Part shown: one piece after another, positions 14,560 through 21,694 of the stretch
Layout: each line of letters begins with the position of its first letter
Position numbering within the stretch: position 1 is the stretch's first letter
Assembly (NCBI GenBank): GCA_934254925.1
Contig: CAKQMD010000020.1
Span: 1 to 23,695 of the forward strand
From: an uncultured Alphaproteobacteria bacterium
GTDB lineage: Bacteria; Pseudomonadota; Alphaproteobacteria; RF32; CAG-239
Direction: 5' to 3'
Length of the DNA stretch: 23,695 nucleotides
Notes under the pieces: generated by a model
The model's input: only the letters and a program-made list of their open reading frames with translations
Databases searched by the model: none
What the model was told of the DNA's origin: nothing
Made by a program: the position numbers and the translations under genes

Positions 14560-14579
14560 AGGCAGAATAGGAGTTGATT

Positions 14580-15194
14580 ATGACTTTTGAACTTTCTCCT
14601 TCAATCGTAACCGAACTGGTTTGCACCCGCATTAGCCATGACCTGATCGGCAATATCGGCGCCGTGGGCAATGCGGTGGAACTTTTGGAAGAGGGAGACC
14701 TGGATTTCATCGATGACATCCGCTCCATTTTGAAAACCAGCTCCGGCGTGCTGGCCGCCAGACTAAAGTTTTTCCGCCTGGCTTTCGGTTTGGAAAATTC
14801 GGCTCAAACGGATCTTGGAACGATCAAGGAGATTGCGACGGCTTACCTGTCCACCTTAGGCAACCAAAACTACCCGACAACCTTGTCCATGCAGCTGTTT
14901 GATCCTCGCTACGGCCGGGCGGTTCTCTTGGCAGTAATGCTTTTGGCCGATACTTTGGTGCGAGGGGGAGAAATTCTTGTCAGAGAAAGGGACGGACAGG
15001 TGCAGGTTTCGCTGCAGACGGCGGTTCCTCCTTCGGCAGATAAGCTGAATACCGTCAAAAACTGGGTAGCCGGGCAGGAGCTGACGCCGACGGCGCAGCT
15101 TGCACCGCTTTTTTATTTAAAAATGTATGCAAAGCAGGAAAAAATTAACATTTATATTCTAAATTCGGACGTCTTTGGATTGGGGATTGCTTAA
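14580..15194 (+). CDS. chpT: ChpT-like histidine phosphotransferase
   Basis: A 204-residue protein of the alphaproteobacterial ChpT family. ChpT is a dimeric phosphotransferase that relays phosphate from the hybrid kinase CckA to CtrA and CpdR. The phospho-acceptor His20 lies in CTRISHDLIGNIGAVGNAVE (residues 15-34), the expected start of the DHp helix, followed by ELLEEGD. The remaining 120 residues correspond to the degenerate, ATP-free GHKL-like half. Length is typical. A TTG six bases upstream is in frame, but ATG 14580 has TAGGAG at the correct distance. It is followed 13 bases later by a single-domain response regulator and then cheR, suggesting a shared signalling unit. Neither cckA nor ctrA is in the window. 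Confidence 0.87.
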   Translation: MTFELSPSIVTELVCTRISHDLIGNIGAVGNAVELLEEGDLDFIDDIRSILKTSSGVLAARLKFFRLAFGLENSAQTDLGTIKEIATAYLSTLGNQNYPTTLSMQLFDPRYGRAVLLAVMLLADTLVRGGEILVRERDGQVQVSLQTAVPPSADKLNTVKNWVAGQELTPTAQLAPLFYLKMYAKQEKINIYILNSDVFGLGIA

Positions 15195-15207
15195 AAAGAG
15201 GAAAATT

Positions 15208-15585
15208 ATGGCAACATGTCTCATTGCAGATGATTCAAAAATAATCCGTATGCTGCTGATCAAAATCATGGCAAATCTCGGCTTTGACATCATTGAAGCC
15301 GAAGACGGCGAAGAGGTGATGGAGATTTGCGAAGAAAACATGCCGGATCTCATTATCATGGAATGGCGTCTTCCGGTCATGGAGGGAATTGACGTCTTAT
15401 ATAAAATCCGCATGAACAAAAAGGTGGCGCAGCCTAAAATCATGTTCTGCTCCAATTTGATTGACGTGGAGAAAATCCGCCAGGCGTTGGACGGCGGTGC
15501 CGACGATTATATCATGAAACCTTTTGACGAGGATATCATTGCCACCAAGTTGGATATTCTCGGCTTATTGGACCTGGAGGCTTAA
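15208..15585 (+). CDS. Single-domain response regulator with Glu at the phospho-acceptor site
   Basis: A 125-residue stand-alone CheY/DivK-like receiver domain with no output domain. The acidic pair is Asp8-Asp9 (LIADDSK), the conserved Ser is in MFCSNL, and the Lys is in DYIMKPFDED. In the segment PDLIIMEWRLPVMEG the residue expected to be the phosphorylated Asp is Glu52; the codon is plainly GAA. It therefore should not accept phosphate in the usual way and may act as a constitutively active-like pseudo-receiver. Start: ATG 15208 with AAGAGGAAAA upstream; the frame extends 11 codons earlier, overlapping chpT, without support. The last codons supply the GGAGG for cheR, and the two genes are separated by one base, so they are coupled. 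Confidence 0.92.
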   Translation: MATCLIADDSKIIRMLLIKIMANLGFDIIEAEDGEEVMEICEENMPDLIIMEWRLPVMEGIDVLYKIRMNKKVAQPKIMFCSNLIDVEKIRQALDGGADDYIMKPFDEDIIATKLDILGLLDLEA

Positions 15586-15586
15586 A

Positions 15587-16525
15587 ATGAAAAAAGCCGA
15601 TTACCAGTTTTTGTTAGAACTGTTGCAAGAAAATGCCGGATGGAACTTTGGCGAAACCGAATATTTCATGGTCGATAAGAAAATCTCGGGCTTTGTTCGC
15701 GAGAAGGGCTATTCCACGGTTGAAGACCTGATTGCCGAGCTCCGTCTCGGATCTCGGGCTTTGGTCGAACAAGTGGTTGAAGCCTTGGCTTTGTCCGATA
15801 CCTATTTCTTCCGGGATTATCAGGTTTTCAGACGTTTTGAAGACTATTTGCTGCCGGCGTTGCGCGAGGCCAACCGCGGTTCCAAAAAGCTGCGCATCTG
15901 GAGCCTGGGCTGTTCGACGGGGCAAGAGGCTTATTCCATTGCCATGGCCGTCAACCGCAAATTGGTCGGGATCAACGATTGGGAAGTGCGGATTATTGCC
16001 AACGACTTGTCTTCACAGTCGATTGCCAAAGCGCAAAAAGGCCTCTATTCTATGTTTGAAGTACAAATGGGCCTGACGGCAGCCATGATTATCGACAATT
16101 TTACCTTGGTTAAAGACATGTGGCAGATTAATCCGGGAATCCAGAAGATGGTAGATTTTCGCCGCTATAACATTCTGGATGAAGTCACGGCGCCGCACCG
16201 TTTTGAGGTTGTGTTCTGCCGCAATCTGCTGCGCTTTTTTACCCCGGAATATCAGCATTTGCTGTTGGAAAAGATTTATCATAAGCAAATCAACGGCGGT
16301 TTCCTGTATCTTGGCATTGATGAAAAACTGTTCGGAATAGAAGACTTTTATCAGCCAGTGAAAGGTTTTTCCTGTCTTTATCAGGCCAAAAAAGCGGCGA
16401 CGGATCCTCGTCCGATTCCCTCTGTACCGTTGAGTTCTGATCGTCAAAACATGCCAAGTTTCCAAAAACCGGATTCTCTGCGTGACAATCATCCCCTGAT
16501 CAGCGATCTGCTGAAAAACAAATAA
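15587..16525 (+). CDS. cheR: CheR-type protein-glutamate methyltransferase
   Basis: A 312-residue SAM-dependent methyltransferase of the CheR family, which methylates glutamates of chemoreceptors. The helical N-terminal domain spans about 1-95 and ends with TYFFRDYQVFRRFEDYLLPA. The SAM-binding motif is RIWSLGCSTGQEAYSIAM at 103-120, Asp140 is in IIANDLS, and VVFCRNLLRFF at 208-218 and NGGFLYLGIDEKLFG at 236-250 are also typical. The last 40 residues are Pro/Ser rich and probably disordered. Start: ATG 15587 with GGAGG six bases upstream inside the regulator gene; an earlier in-frame start at 15524 would overlap that gene fully and is rejected. There is no receptor, cheA or cheB in view. The stop lies one base from the stop of the convergent flagellin gene. 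Confidence 0.92.
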   Translation: MKKADYQFLLELLQENAGWNFGETEYFMVDKKISGFVREKGYSTVEDLIAELRLGSRALVEQVVEALALSDTYFFRDYQVFRRFEDYLLPALREANRGSKKLRIWSLGCSTGQEAYSIAMAVNRKLVGINDWEVRIIANDLSSQSIAKAQKGLYSMFEVQMGLTAAMIIDNFTLVKDMWQINPGIQKMVDFRRYNILDEVTAPHRFEVVFCRNLLRFFTPEYQHLLLEKIYHKQINGGFLYLGIDEKLFGIEDFYQPVKGFSCLYQAKKAATDPRPIPSVPLSSDRQNMPSFQKPDSLRDNHPLISDLLKNK

Positions 16526-16526
16526 C

Positions 16527-18362
16527 TTAAAATAGTCTCAAAATCGATTGTGACGCTTGAGAGGCCAGGGAGAGAGAATTGACCGCCAACTGCTGCCTGG
16601 TTTGCAGGGCCAGCATGTTGGCCGATTCCTCGTTCATGTCGGCAAGCGTGAGTTTGTCGGCCCCTTCGGTCAACACATTGATTAGGTTTTGGGTGAAATC
16701 CTCACGGGTGGTGACAATTGAGTAGTAATTGCCCAGTTCGGATGATATTTGACGAATTTGATTGAGAGCTTCGGAAAGCTCTGTCAAAGACTGGGCAATG
16801 TCTCCCTGATTTTGCCAATCGACTGTCGTCAAGCCCAAAGCTTTGGAGGAGGCATCTTTGCCTTTGACTGCCAACTGTGCCGACCGGTCTTCGTTAAAGA
16901 TCACCGTCAGGTCTTGCTCCCCGAGTAAATTGATCCCCTTGTAAGAACTGTCCTTTATCAAAGAATCATATTGTCTGATAATTTCCTGATAGCGGGAAGA
17001 GTCTGCCTTGGGCTCATATTTTTGTTTTATGGTCAGAGAATCAAGGAAAGAACGATCCGGTTGGACAAAGGTTTCGCCGTCCACTTTTTGGCATTGCGGC
17101 GGTGTTCCTGTCACCGTTTGCGTATAATCAACATTTTCGTCCAAGCGATAGACTTGCCCAGCCAAACTGATCTTGCTTCCGGCGACGGCATTTAATGTTG
17201 CCGTACCGCTGCTGTAAATAACAAAAAGGCGAGGCTCCGTAACGTTAATTGTCGCTTCGCGGGACGTAATGTTGAGATTCATGTTTTCAAGTCTTGCACA
17301 ATTATCGACCCGGCTTTGGTCGTTTAGCGTCAAAGATCCGTTGGCCGAACGTCCTCCGTTAACATAGCTCTTGCCGTTGCAGATAACAGATGAGCGAAGA
17401 AAATCCCAGTAAGAAGTTTGACTGTTCACCTGAGCATCGTTGATTTCAACATTTGAATAAGCAAACGTCGCTCCCTCCACGCCCGTCAATTTTGCGTTGA
17501 GCACCGTTCCCGAATCAATGGTCAAACTTGTCTGCCAAAATCCGGTTATGTTGTCTGTCGTATAGAGGTTGTTCACGCCTTGCAAATGAAACTGACCTGC
17601 ATCCTTATTCTGAGCTTTAACCAGACTGCTGCCCCAGCCGCCGTTTTTCACCTCAGAATGAAAATCAATGTTTTTTAAAGTGACGTTAAATGATCTTCCG
17701 GTAGCTTGGATTAATGTAAAGACTTGTTTATTGGCATCTCCTTCTGCCGAAATACTCAAGTCGGAAATGTTTCCCGTCGAGAGCGTAATCATCTGCATTG
17801 AAGCCAGTCCGGTCACATCAAAATTCAATGCCGAAAATTTGCCGCGCTCATTGTCGGCAACGCCATAAGTCCCGATCCCGGTGAAATTTTGCCCTTCTTT
17901 TAAAGTAATGGCGGTATTGCCCATGTCGATCTGACCGTAAATCACAATATCGCCTTTCTTGCCGGAATCAATCGCTGCCAGCAGTTCTTCTTTGGTTGAA
18001 ACCACGGACGCGACGCCTTCTTGCTGCTCAAACCAGGATTTGGCTGGAATATTGGTTGTTTCCAAAACTTGGTTTGCCGTTGCAATGGCTTGTTCCAACA
18101 GATTGGCTCCGGCCTCCAAACCTTCCGTTGCCGCTTTAATCGTCTGGATTCCCTGTGCCATGGAATCCAACAAGGCCGACAGGTCGTTAGCTCTGTTGTT
18201 TAAAGAGACAGCCGTATAATAAGAAGAAGGATTGTCGATCGCCGAGTTGACTTTCAATCCAGTCGAAAGACGATTTTGAGTAAGATCAACCTGTCCCGCA
18301 ATATTTTGCAGGCTGAGTAAGTTTGATCGCATCGAGGCGGTTAAACTGATACTGTTGCTCAT
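16527..18362 (-). CDS. Flagellin with beta-helix-like variable domain
   Basis: A 611-residue flagellin, the filament subunit. The N-terminal D0/D1 region (1-102) and the C-terminal D1/D0 region (about 455-611, ending SLASQASQSILRLF) are canonical. The C-terminal part includes YKGINLLGEQDLTVIFNE around 474-491. Between them, about 117-410 reads as repeated short strands with Asn turns. It opens with STKEELLAAIDSGKKGD and KEGQNFTGIGTYG, as in pectate-lyase-like right-handed beta-helices. This would be a large surface-exposed D2/D3-type domain. It has three cysteines (328, 355, 424), which are rare in flagellins. Start: ATG 18362 with AGGAGA eight bases upstream. A second flagellin with nearly the same N-terminus starts at 23342 facing the other way. 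Confidence 0.93.
   Translation of the reverse strand: MSNSISLTASMRSNLLSLQNIAGQVDLTQNRLSTGLKVNSAIDNPSSYYTAVSLNNRANDLSALLDSMAQGIQTIKAATEGLEAGANLLEQAIATANQVLETTNIPAKSWFEQQEGVASVVSTKEELLAAIDSGKKGDIVIYGQIDMGNTAITLKEGQNFTGIGTYGVADNERGKFSALNFDVTGLASMQMITLSTGNISDLSISAEGDANKQVFTLIQATGRSFNVTLKNIDFHSEVKNGGWGSSLVKAQNKDAGQFHLQGVNNLYTTDNITGFWQTSLTIDSGTVLNAKLTGVEGATFAYSNVEINDAQVNSQTSYWDFLRSSVICNGKSYVNGGRSANGSLTLNDQSRVDNCARLENMNLNITSREATINVTEPRLFVIYSSGTATLNAVAGSKISLAGQVYRLDENVDYTQTVTGTPPQCQKVDGETFVQPDRSFLDSLTIKQKYEPKADSSRYQEIIRQYDSLIKDSSYKGINLLGEQDLTVIFNEDRSAQLAVKGKDASSKALGLTTVDWQNQGDIAQSLTELSEALNQIRQISSELGNYYSIVTTREDFTQNLINVLTEGADKLTLADMNEESANMLALQTRQQLAVNSLSLASQASQSILRLF
18087..18362 (-). repeat. Flagellin 5' coding repeat, inverted relative to 23342-23617
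   Basis: The first 92 codons of this flagellin and of the one at 23342 align without gaps. By my hand count about 37 of 276 bases differ, and only two residues change (Asn59/Ser and Ala63/Ser). Nearly all differences are synonymous. The copies are in opposite orientation, about 5 kb apart. Confidence 0.85.
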
Positions 18363-18392
18363 CTCAAATCTCTCCTGGATTCTAATATATTT

Positions 18393-18421
18393 ATTCTATC
18401 ATAAAACCCAAGAGCAATCAA
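18393..18421 (-). promoter_or_regulatory. Candidate promoter of the 18362 flagellin gene
   Basis: On the minus strand, TTGATT (18421-18416) and TAGAAT (18398-18393) are 17 bases apart, with TGA forming an extended -10. It looks like a housekeeping sigma-70-type promoter; no sigma-28 GCCGATAA-like box was seen here. A separate TTGACA lies further upstream but has no -10 at a usable distance. Confidence 0.5.
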
Positions 18422-18498
18422 TGTTTTGTCAACATTAATCATAATATTTTATATTAAAGGTAAAAATTTTTCGTCGAAAACAAAAAAATTAGGAAAGA

Positions 18499-18527
18499 CA
18501 GAAGAAACCCGGCAGTTTTGTGCCGGG
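18499..18527 (-). terminator. Candidate terminator of prfC
   Basis: A seven-pair GC-rich hairpin, CCCGGCA (18508-18514) with TGCCGGG (18521-18527) and a six-base loop, lies eight bases past the prfC stop. Read on the minus strand it is followed by TTTCTTC, an imperfect U-tract. Confidence 0.7.
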
Positions 18528-18534
18528 CAAAAAA

Positions 18535-20124
18535 TTAAATGATTTGTTCACGCGTTTTATTGAGCTTAACTTGCGGAAAATCTTCCTGAGCCTTATTCAA
18601 ATGCCAAGAATTCCGGGCCAGAAAAACCGTTGCACCGTCATGGTCTTCGGCAATGTTGAGCTTGTTGGCGTCAAGGAACTTTTTCAATTGCTCTTTGTCG
18701 GCGCATTCCACCCACCGTGCCGTATAATATTGGGTCGGTTCAAAAGCGACCGGCAAGTTGAATTCCGAACGAATACGGTCTGCCATCACCTCAAATTGCA
18801 AGGCTCCCACGACGCCGACAATCCATTCCGCCCCGACGACGGGTTTGAAGACGCTGGCGCCTCCTTCTTCGGCAATTTGCTGCAAGGCGTTGCCTAAATG
18901 TTTGGATTTCAGCGGATCCAAAGCCCGTACGGATTTTAAGAGCTCCGGGGCAAAACTGGGAATACCGGTAAAAGTAATATGTTCGCCTTCCGTCAGCGTA
19001 TCTCCGATTCGGAGCTGCCCATGGTTGGGAATACCGATGATGTCCCCGGCATAAGCGTCTTCGGCGAGCTCACGTTCCTGCGCCAGAAACATCACCGGTG
19101 TCGGTACCTTTATTTCTTTGTTGGTTCGAACTTGTTTGAGCTTCATCCCGCGCTTAAAATGCCCGGAACAAAGGCGCATGAAGGCAATGCGGTCCCGATG
19201 CTTGGGATCCATATTGGCCTGAATTTTGAAGATAAAGCCGCTGACTTTGTTTTCTTTCGGATCGACCAAGCGTTCGGCCGCAGGCTGCGGCCTGGGGGAA
19301 GGGGCCATGCGGTGCAGGCCTTCAAGAATTTCCCGCACGCCGAAATTGTTGATGGCACTGCCGAAAAAGACCGGCGTCATGCTGCCGGAAAGATAAGCCT
19401 CTTGGTCAAAAGCCGGACACAATTCTTTAAGCATGGTGACGTCTTCGCGTAGTTTATCCACCATATGCGCCGGCAAAAGACGGTCTATTTTTTCATCGTC
19501 CAACCCGCTGCAAGTCTCGATAATGTCGTTGATTTGGCCTTTGTTGCCGGTTTTGTTCATCAAAATCAGACGATCGTTGATCAGATCATAGCAGCCGAGA
19601 AAATCTTTTCCCATGCCGATCGGCCAACTTGCGGGGGTCACGTCCAAAGCCAGCGTGCGTTCAATCTCGTCCAGCAGGGCGAAAGGATCCTGTCCCTCAC
19701 GGTCAAGTTTGTTAATAAAGGTCAAAATCGGCACATCGCGCAGCCGGCAGACTTCAAAAAGCTTTTTGGTCTGGGTTTCAATACCCTTTGCGGAATCAAG
19801 CACCATCACCGCCGAGTCGACGGCGGTCAAAACCCGATAGGTGTCTTCTGAAAAATCCTCATGCCCAGGTGTATCAAGCAAATTAAAGGTCACATCGCCG
19901 TATTCAAAGGTCATGACGGAAGAAGCTACGGAAATTCCACGTTCCTGTTCCACCTTCATCCAGTCGGAATGGGCACGGCGGTTTTCGCCGCGGGCTTTGA
20001 CCGCCCCGGCTTGCTGAATGGCACCGCCGAACAGCAGCAGTTTTTCGGTTAAAGTGGTTTTACCCGCATCCGGGTGGGAAATGATCGCAAATGTCTTGCG
20101 AAGGTTAAAAGAAGCTTCGGTCAT
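18535..20124 (-). CDS. prfC: Peptide chain release factor 3
   Basis: A 529-residue translational GTPase that removes RF1/RF2 from the ribosome after termination. The P-loop is SHPDAGKTT at 16-24, switch I is ERGISVASSVM, G3 is DTPGHEDF at 84-91, and G4 is NKLD at 138-141. The SVASSVMTF switch region and the overall length (E. coli 529) distinguish it from EF-G. It follows the lipoprotein gene by 19 bases on the same strand and is followed by a hairpin terminator, so these two probably form a bicistronic unit. The Shine-Dalgarno before ATG 20124 is weak in an A/T-rich leader. Confidence 0.97.
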   Translation of the reverse strand: MTEASFNLRKTFAIISHPDAGKTTLTEKLLLFGGAIQQAGAVKARGENRRAHSDWMKVEQERGISVASSVMTFEYGDVTFNLLDTPGHEDFSEDTYRVLTAVDSAVMVLDSAKGIETQTKKLFEVCRLRDVPILTFINKLDREGQDPFALLDEIERTLALDVTPASWPIGMGKDFLGCYDLINDRLILMNKTGNKGQINDIIETCSGLDDEKIDRLLPAHMVDKLREDVTMLKELCPAFDQEAYLSGSMTPVFFGSAINNFGVREILEGLHRMAPSPRPQPAAERLVDPKENKVSGFIFKIQANMDPKHRDRIAFMRLCSGHFKRGMKLKQVRTNKEIKVPTPVMFLAQERELAEDAYAGDIIGIPNHGQLRIGDTLTEGEHITFTGIPSFAPELLKSVRALDPLKSKHLGNALQQIAEEGGASVFKPVVGAEWIVGVVGALQFEVMADRIRSEFNLPVAFEPTQYYTARWVECADKEQLKKFLDANKLNIAEDHDGATVFLARNSWHLNKAQEDFPQVKLNKTREQII

Positions 20125-20143
20125 TATTTTTATCTTTATTTTA

Positions 20144-21379
20144 TTATTTGTTGAACGGGCTGCTCACTTCGGGAAGCAAAGGCTGCGGCAAATTTTGCCC
20201 TTCGGGGACGGAAACCTCCTCAATCTTCTCAACGCTTATCTCCTCAACCTGAGCTTCTTTAGCGGCGGGAACCGGTTTTTGTTCCGGAGCTTTGGGAGCT
20301 TCTTTGACGGCGGGAGCTGACGTTTTGTTAAGACCGAGATAATTTTCGATTGCCTTTTGTTCTTTTTCTTTTTCCTTGGCTGTAATCAGGTTAAGATCAT
20401 AAAGGACTTCCAGCTTTCTGATGTCTTGAGCCGCTCCGAGAATGTCTTTGGACGGCGCCTTGGGCTGCATTCTGGTCCGTGGGTTGGGCGGCAGCAGCGC
20501 CTCGATGATCAAATCCCGTTCGGCGGAAAATTCGCGCGGCGTAATGGCCCGGGCTTCCACGGCGTCTTTCAGAACGTTAATCCGCTCAATGATCAGGTCG
20601 GCCGAAGGCACGGACCTGTCAATGCCGGTTCCCGGCGCCTGATGCGTCAAGGGCAGCAGTCCGCCGACATTGGTCATGCGGCGGGTTAAAAACTCTTCTT
20701 TGGTGATCAGGTCTTTTTCGGCCAGTTCCTTCAGAATCAAAAAACGGGCGATCACGTTTTGTTCTTGCGCATTGAACAATTTTTGCACCGCGGCGATTTC
20801 TTCTTGCGTGCTGGGCTTTTGGTTGGCCAGGGCGTTGTTTTGTTCCCGGGCGATTAAGGCCGCTTCAATGGCGGAACGGGTCTGCTGTTGTCCGTTTTCT
20901 TTAGAAATGTTGAAAATCTTTGCCCCATGGTCGTCTTCTACCACCAGTTCCGATTGTCGAACGTTAATCAAACGCAGCCGCTTGCGGGCAATGTCCGACA
21001 TTTTTTCCGGAACGTTATTGGAGGTTCCGAGAATGGAGGTCTCGTTGCCGTTGATGAGGATCAGGTCTTCATAATATTGTCTGGCGCGGTTGGGACGTCC
21101 GGTTTGCTCGTAGGTGAGGGCGCCGACCAGCAAAGCCTGAGGATTACGGGGATTTTCCTTCAAAGAAGCCAAAAAGTATTCTTCCGCCTGCTTAAAATTT
21201 CCCTGAGAATAGGCGACGGTGGCCAGTTGGGCGTTTTCAGCGCCGTCTTTTTCAAACTGCCGGACAACCCAGTTCGAAGGCTCGTCGCTGTCTTTCTTGT
21301 CAAAGACGGCGCACCCCGAGATCAGCCCGAAGGCGGTTGCCGAACATAAAATAGTAATTGCCGATTTTCTAGAAAACAC
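20144..21379 (-). CDS. TPR-containing lipoprotein of unknown function
   Basis: A 411-residue predicted lipoprotein. The signal peptide ends in the lipobox ISGC with Cys23. Residues 48-110 form about two tetratricopeptide repeats (LATVAYSQGNFKQAEEYF and ALTYEQTGRPNRARQYYED). Three further short repeats follow: about 210-235 (ILKELAEKDLITKEEF), 264-293 (VLKDAVEARAITPREF) and 319-344 (LEVLYDLNLITAKEK). They share a helix-turn-helix pattern ending in Ile-Thr and a charged helix, like the C-terminal SHOCT module. The tail (355-411) is rich in Pro, Ala, Glu and Lys. The start is GTG 21379, fixed by AAGGAG seven bases upstream. Anchoring in the envelope is likely; the role is unknown. Confidence 0.85.
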   Translation of the reverse strand: MFSRKSAITILCSATAFGLISGCAVFDKKDSDEPSNWVVRQFEKDGAENAQLATVAYSQGNFKQAEEYFLASLKENPRNPQALLVGALTYEQTGRPNRARQYYEDLILINGNETSILGTSNNVPEKMSDIARKRLRLINVRQSELVVEDDHGAKIFNISKENGQQQTRSAIEAALIAREQNNALANQKPSTQEEIAAVQKLFNAQEQNVIARFLILKELAEKDLITKEEFLTRRMTNVGGLLPLTHQAPGTGIDRSVPSADLIIERINVLKDAVEARAITPREFSAERDLIIEALLPPNPRTRMQPKAPSKDILGAAQDIRKLEVLYDLNLITAKEKEKEQKAIENYLGLNKTSAPAVKEAPKAPEQKPVPAAKEAQVEEISVEKIEEVSVPEGQNLPQPLLPEVSSPFNK

Positions 21380-21430
21380 CAGACCGCTCCTTAATTCTTC
21401 GTCGGTTAGACCCTGTTAATTTAACCTCAT

Positions 21431-21457
21431 ATTATAGAATCTAAAACAAGAATACAA
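21431..21457 (-). promoter_or_regulatory. Candidate promoter of lipoprotein-prfC unit
   Basis: On the minus strand a perfect TATAAT (21436-21431) is preceded by TTGTAT (21457-21452) at a short 15-base spacing. It lies about 50 bases upstream of the GTG start. The -10 is strong and the -35 doubtful. Confidence 0.4.
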
Positions 21458-21503
21458 TAATTTTATTAAGACTGTGAATTTCAGGCGAATTTTAATTTTA
21501 AGC

Positions 21504-21531
21504 TTGATTTAAAAATTTTTTTCTGTAGTAT
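21504..21531 (+). promoter_or_regulatory. Candidate promoter of tRNA-Leu
   Basis: TTGATT (21504-21509) and TAGTAT (21526-21531) are 16 bases apart. They lie 26 bases upstream of the mature tRNA 5' end. Each hexamer matches four of six consensus positions. Transcription might continue into tig, since only 52 bases separate them. Confidence 0.4.
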
Positions 21532-21557
21532 GCAGACAACTAATAATGCAAGCAAAA

Positions 21558-21642
21558 GCGGGCGTGGTGAAATTGGTAGACACGCCAGACTTAGGATCTG
21601 GTGCCGTGAGGTTTAAGAGTTCGAGTCTCTTCGCCCGCACCA
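21558..21642 (+). tRNA. tRNA-Leu (anticodon UAG)
   Basis: An 85-base tRNA with encoded CCA. The acceptor stem pairs GCGGGCG (21558-21564) with CGCCCGC (21632-21638), followed by A and CCA. The anticodon arm is CCAGA-CTTAGGA-TCTGG with TAG at 21592-21594, reading CUN leucine codons, chiefly CUA. The long variable arm (TGCCGTGAGG region) is class II, as expected for leucine, and the T-arm contains GTTCGAGTC. It lies immediately upstream of tig. Confidence 0.97.
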
Positions 21643-21694
21643 AATCCTTGCTTCTGTAGTTGGTTTAACAATTTATATAACTCAGGATTAGATG

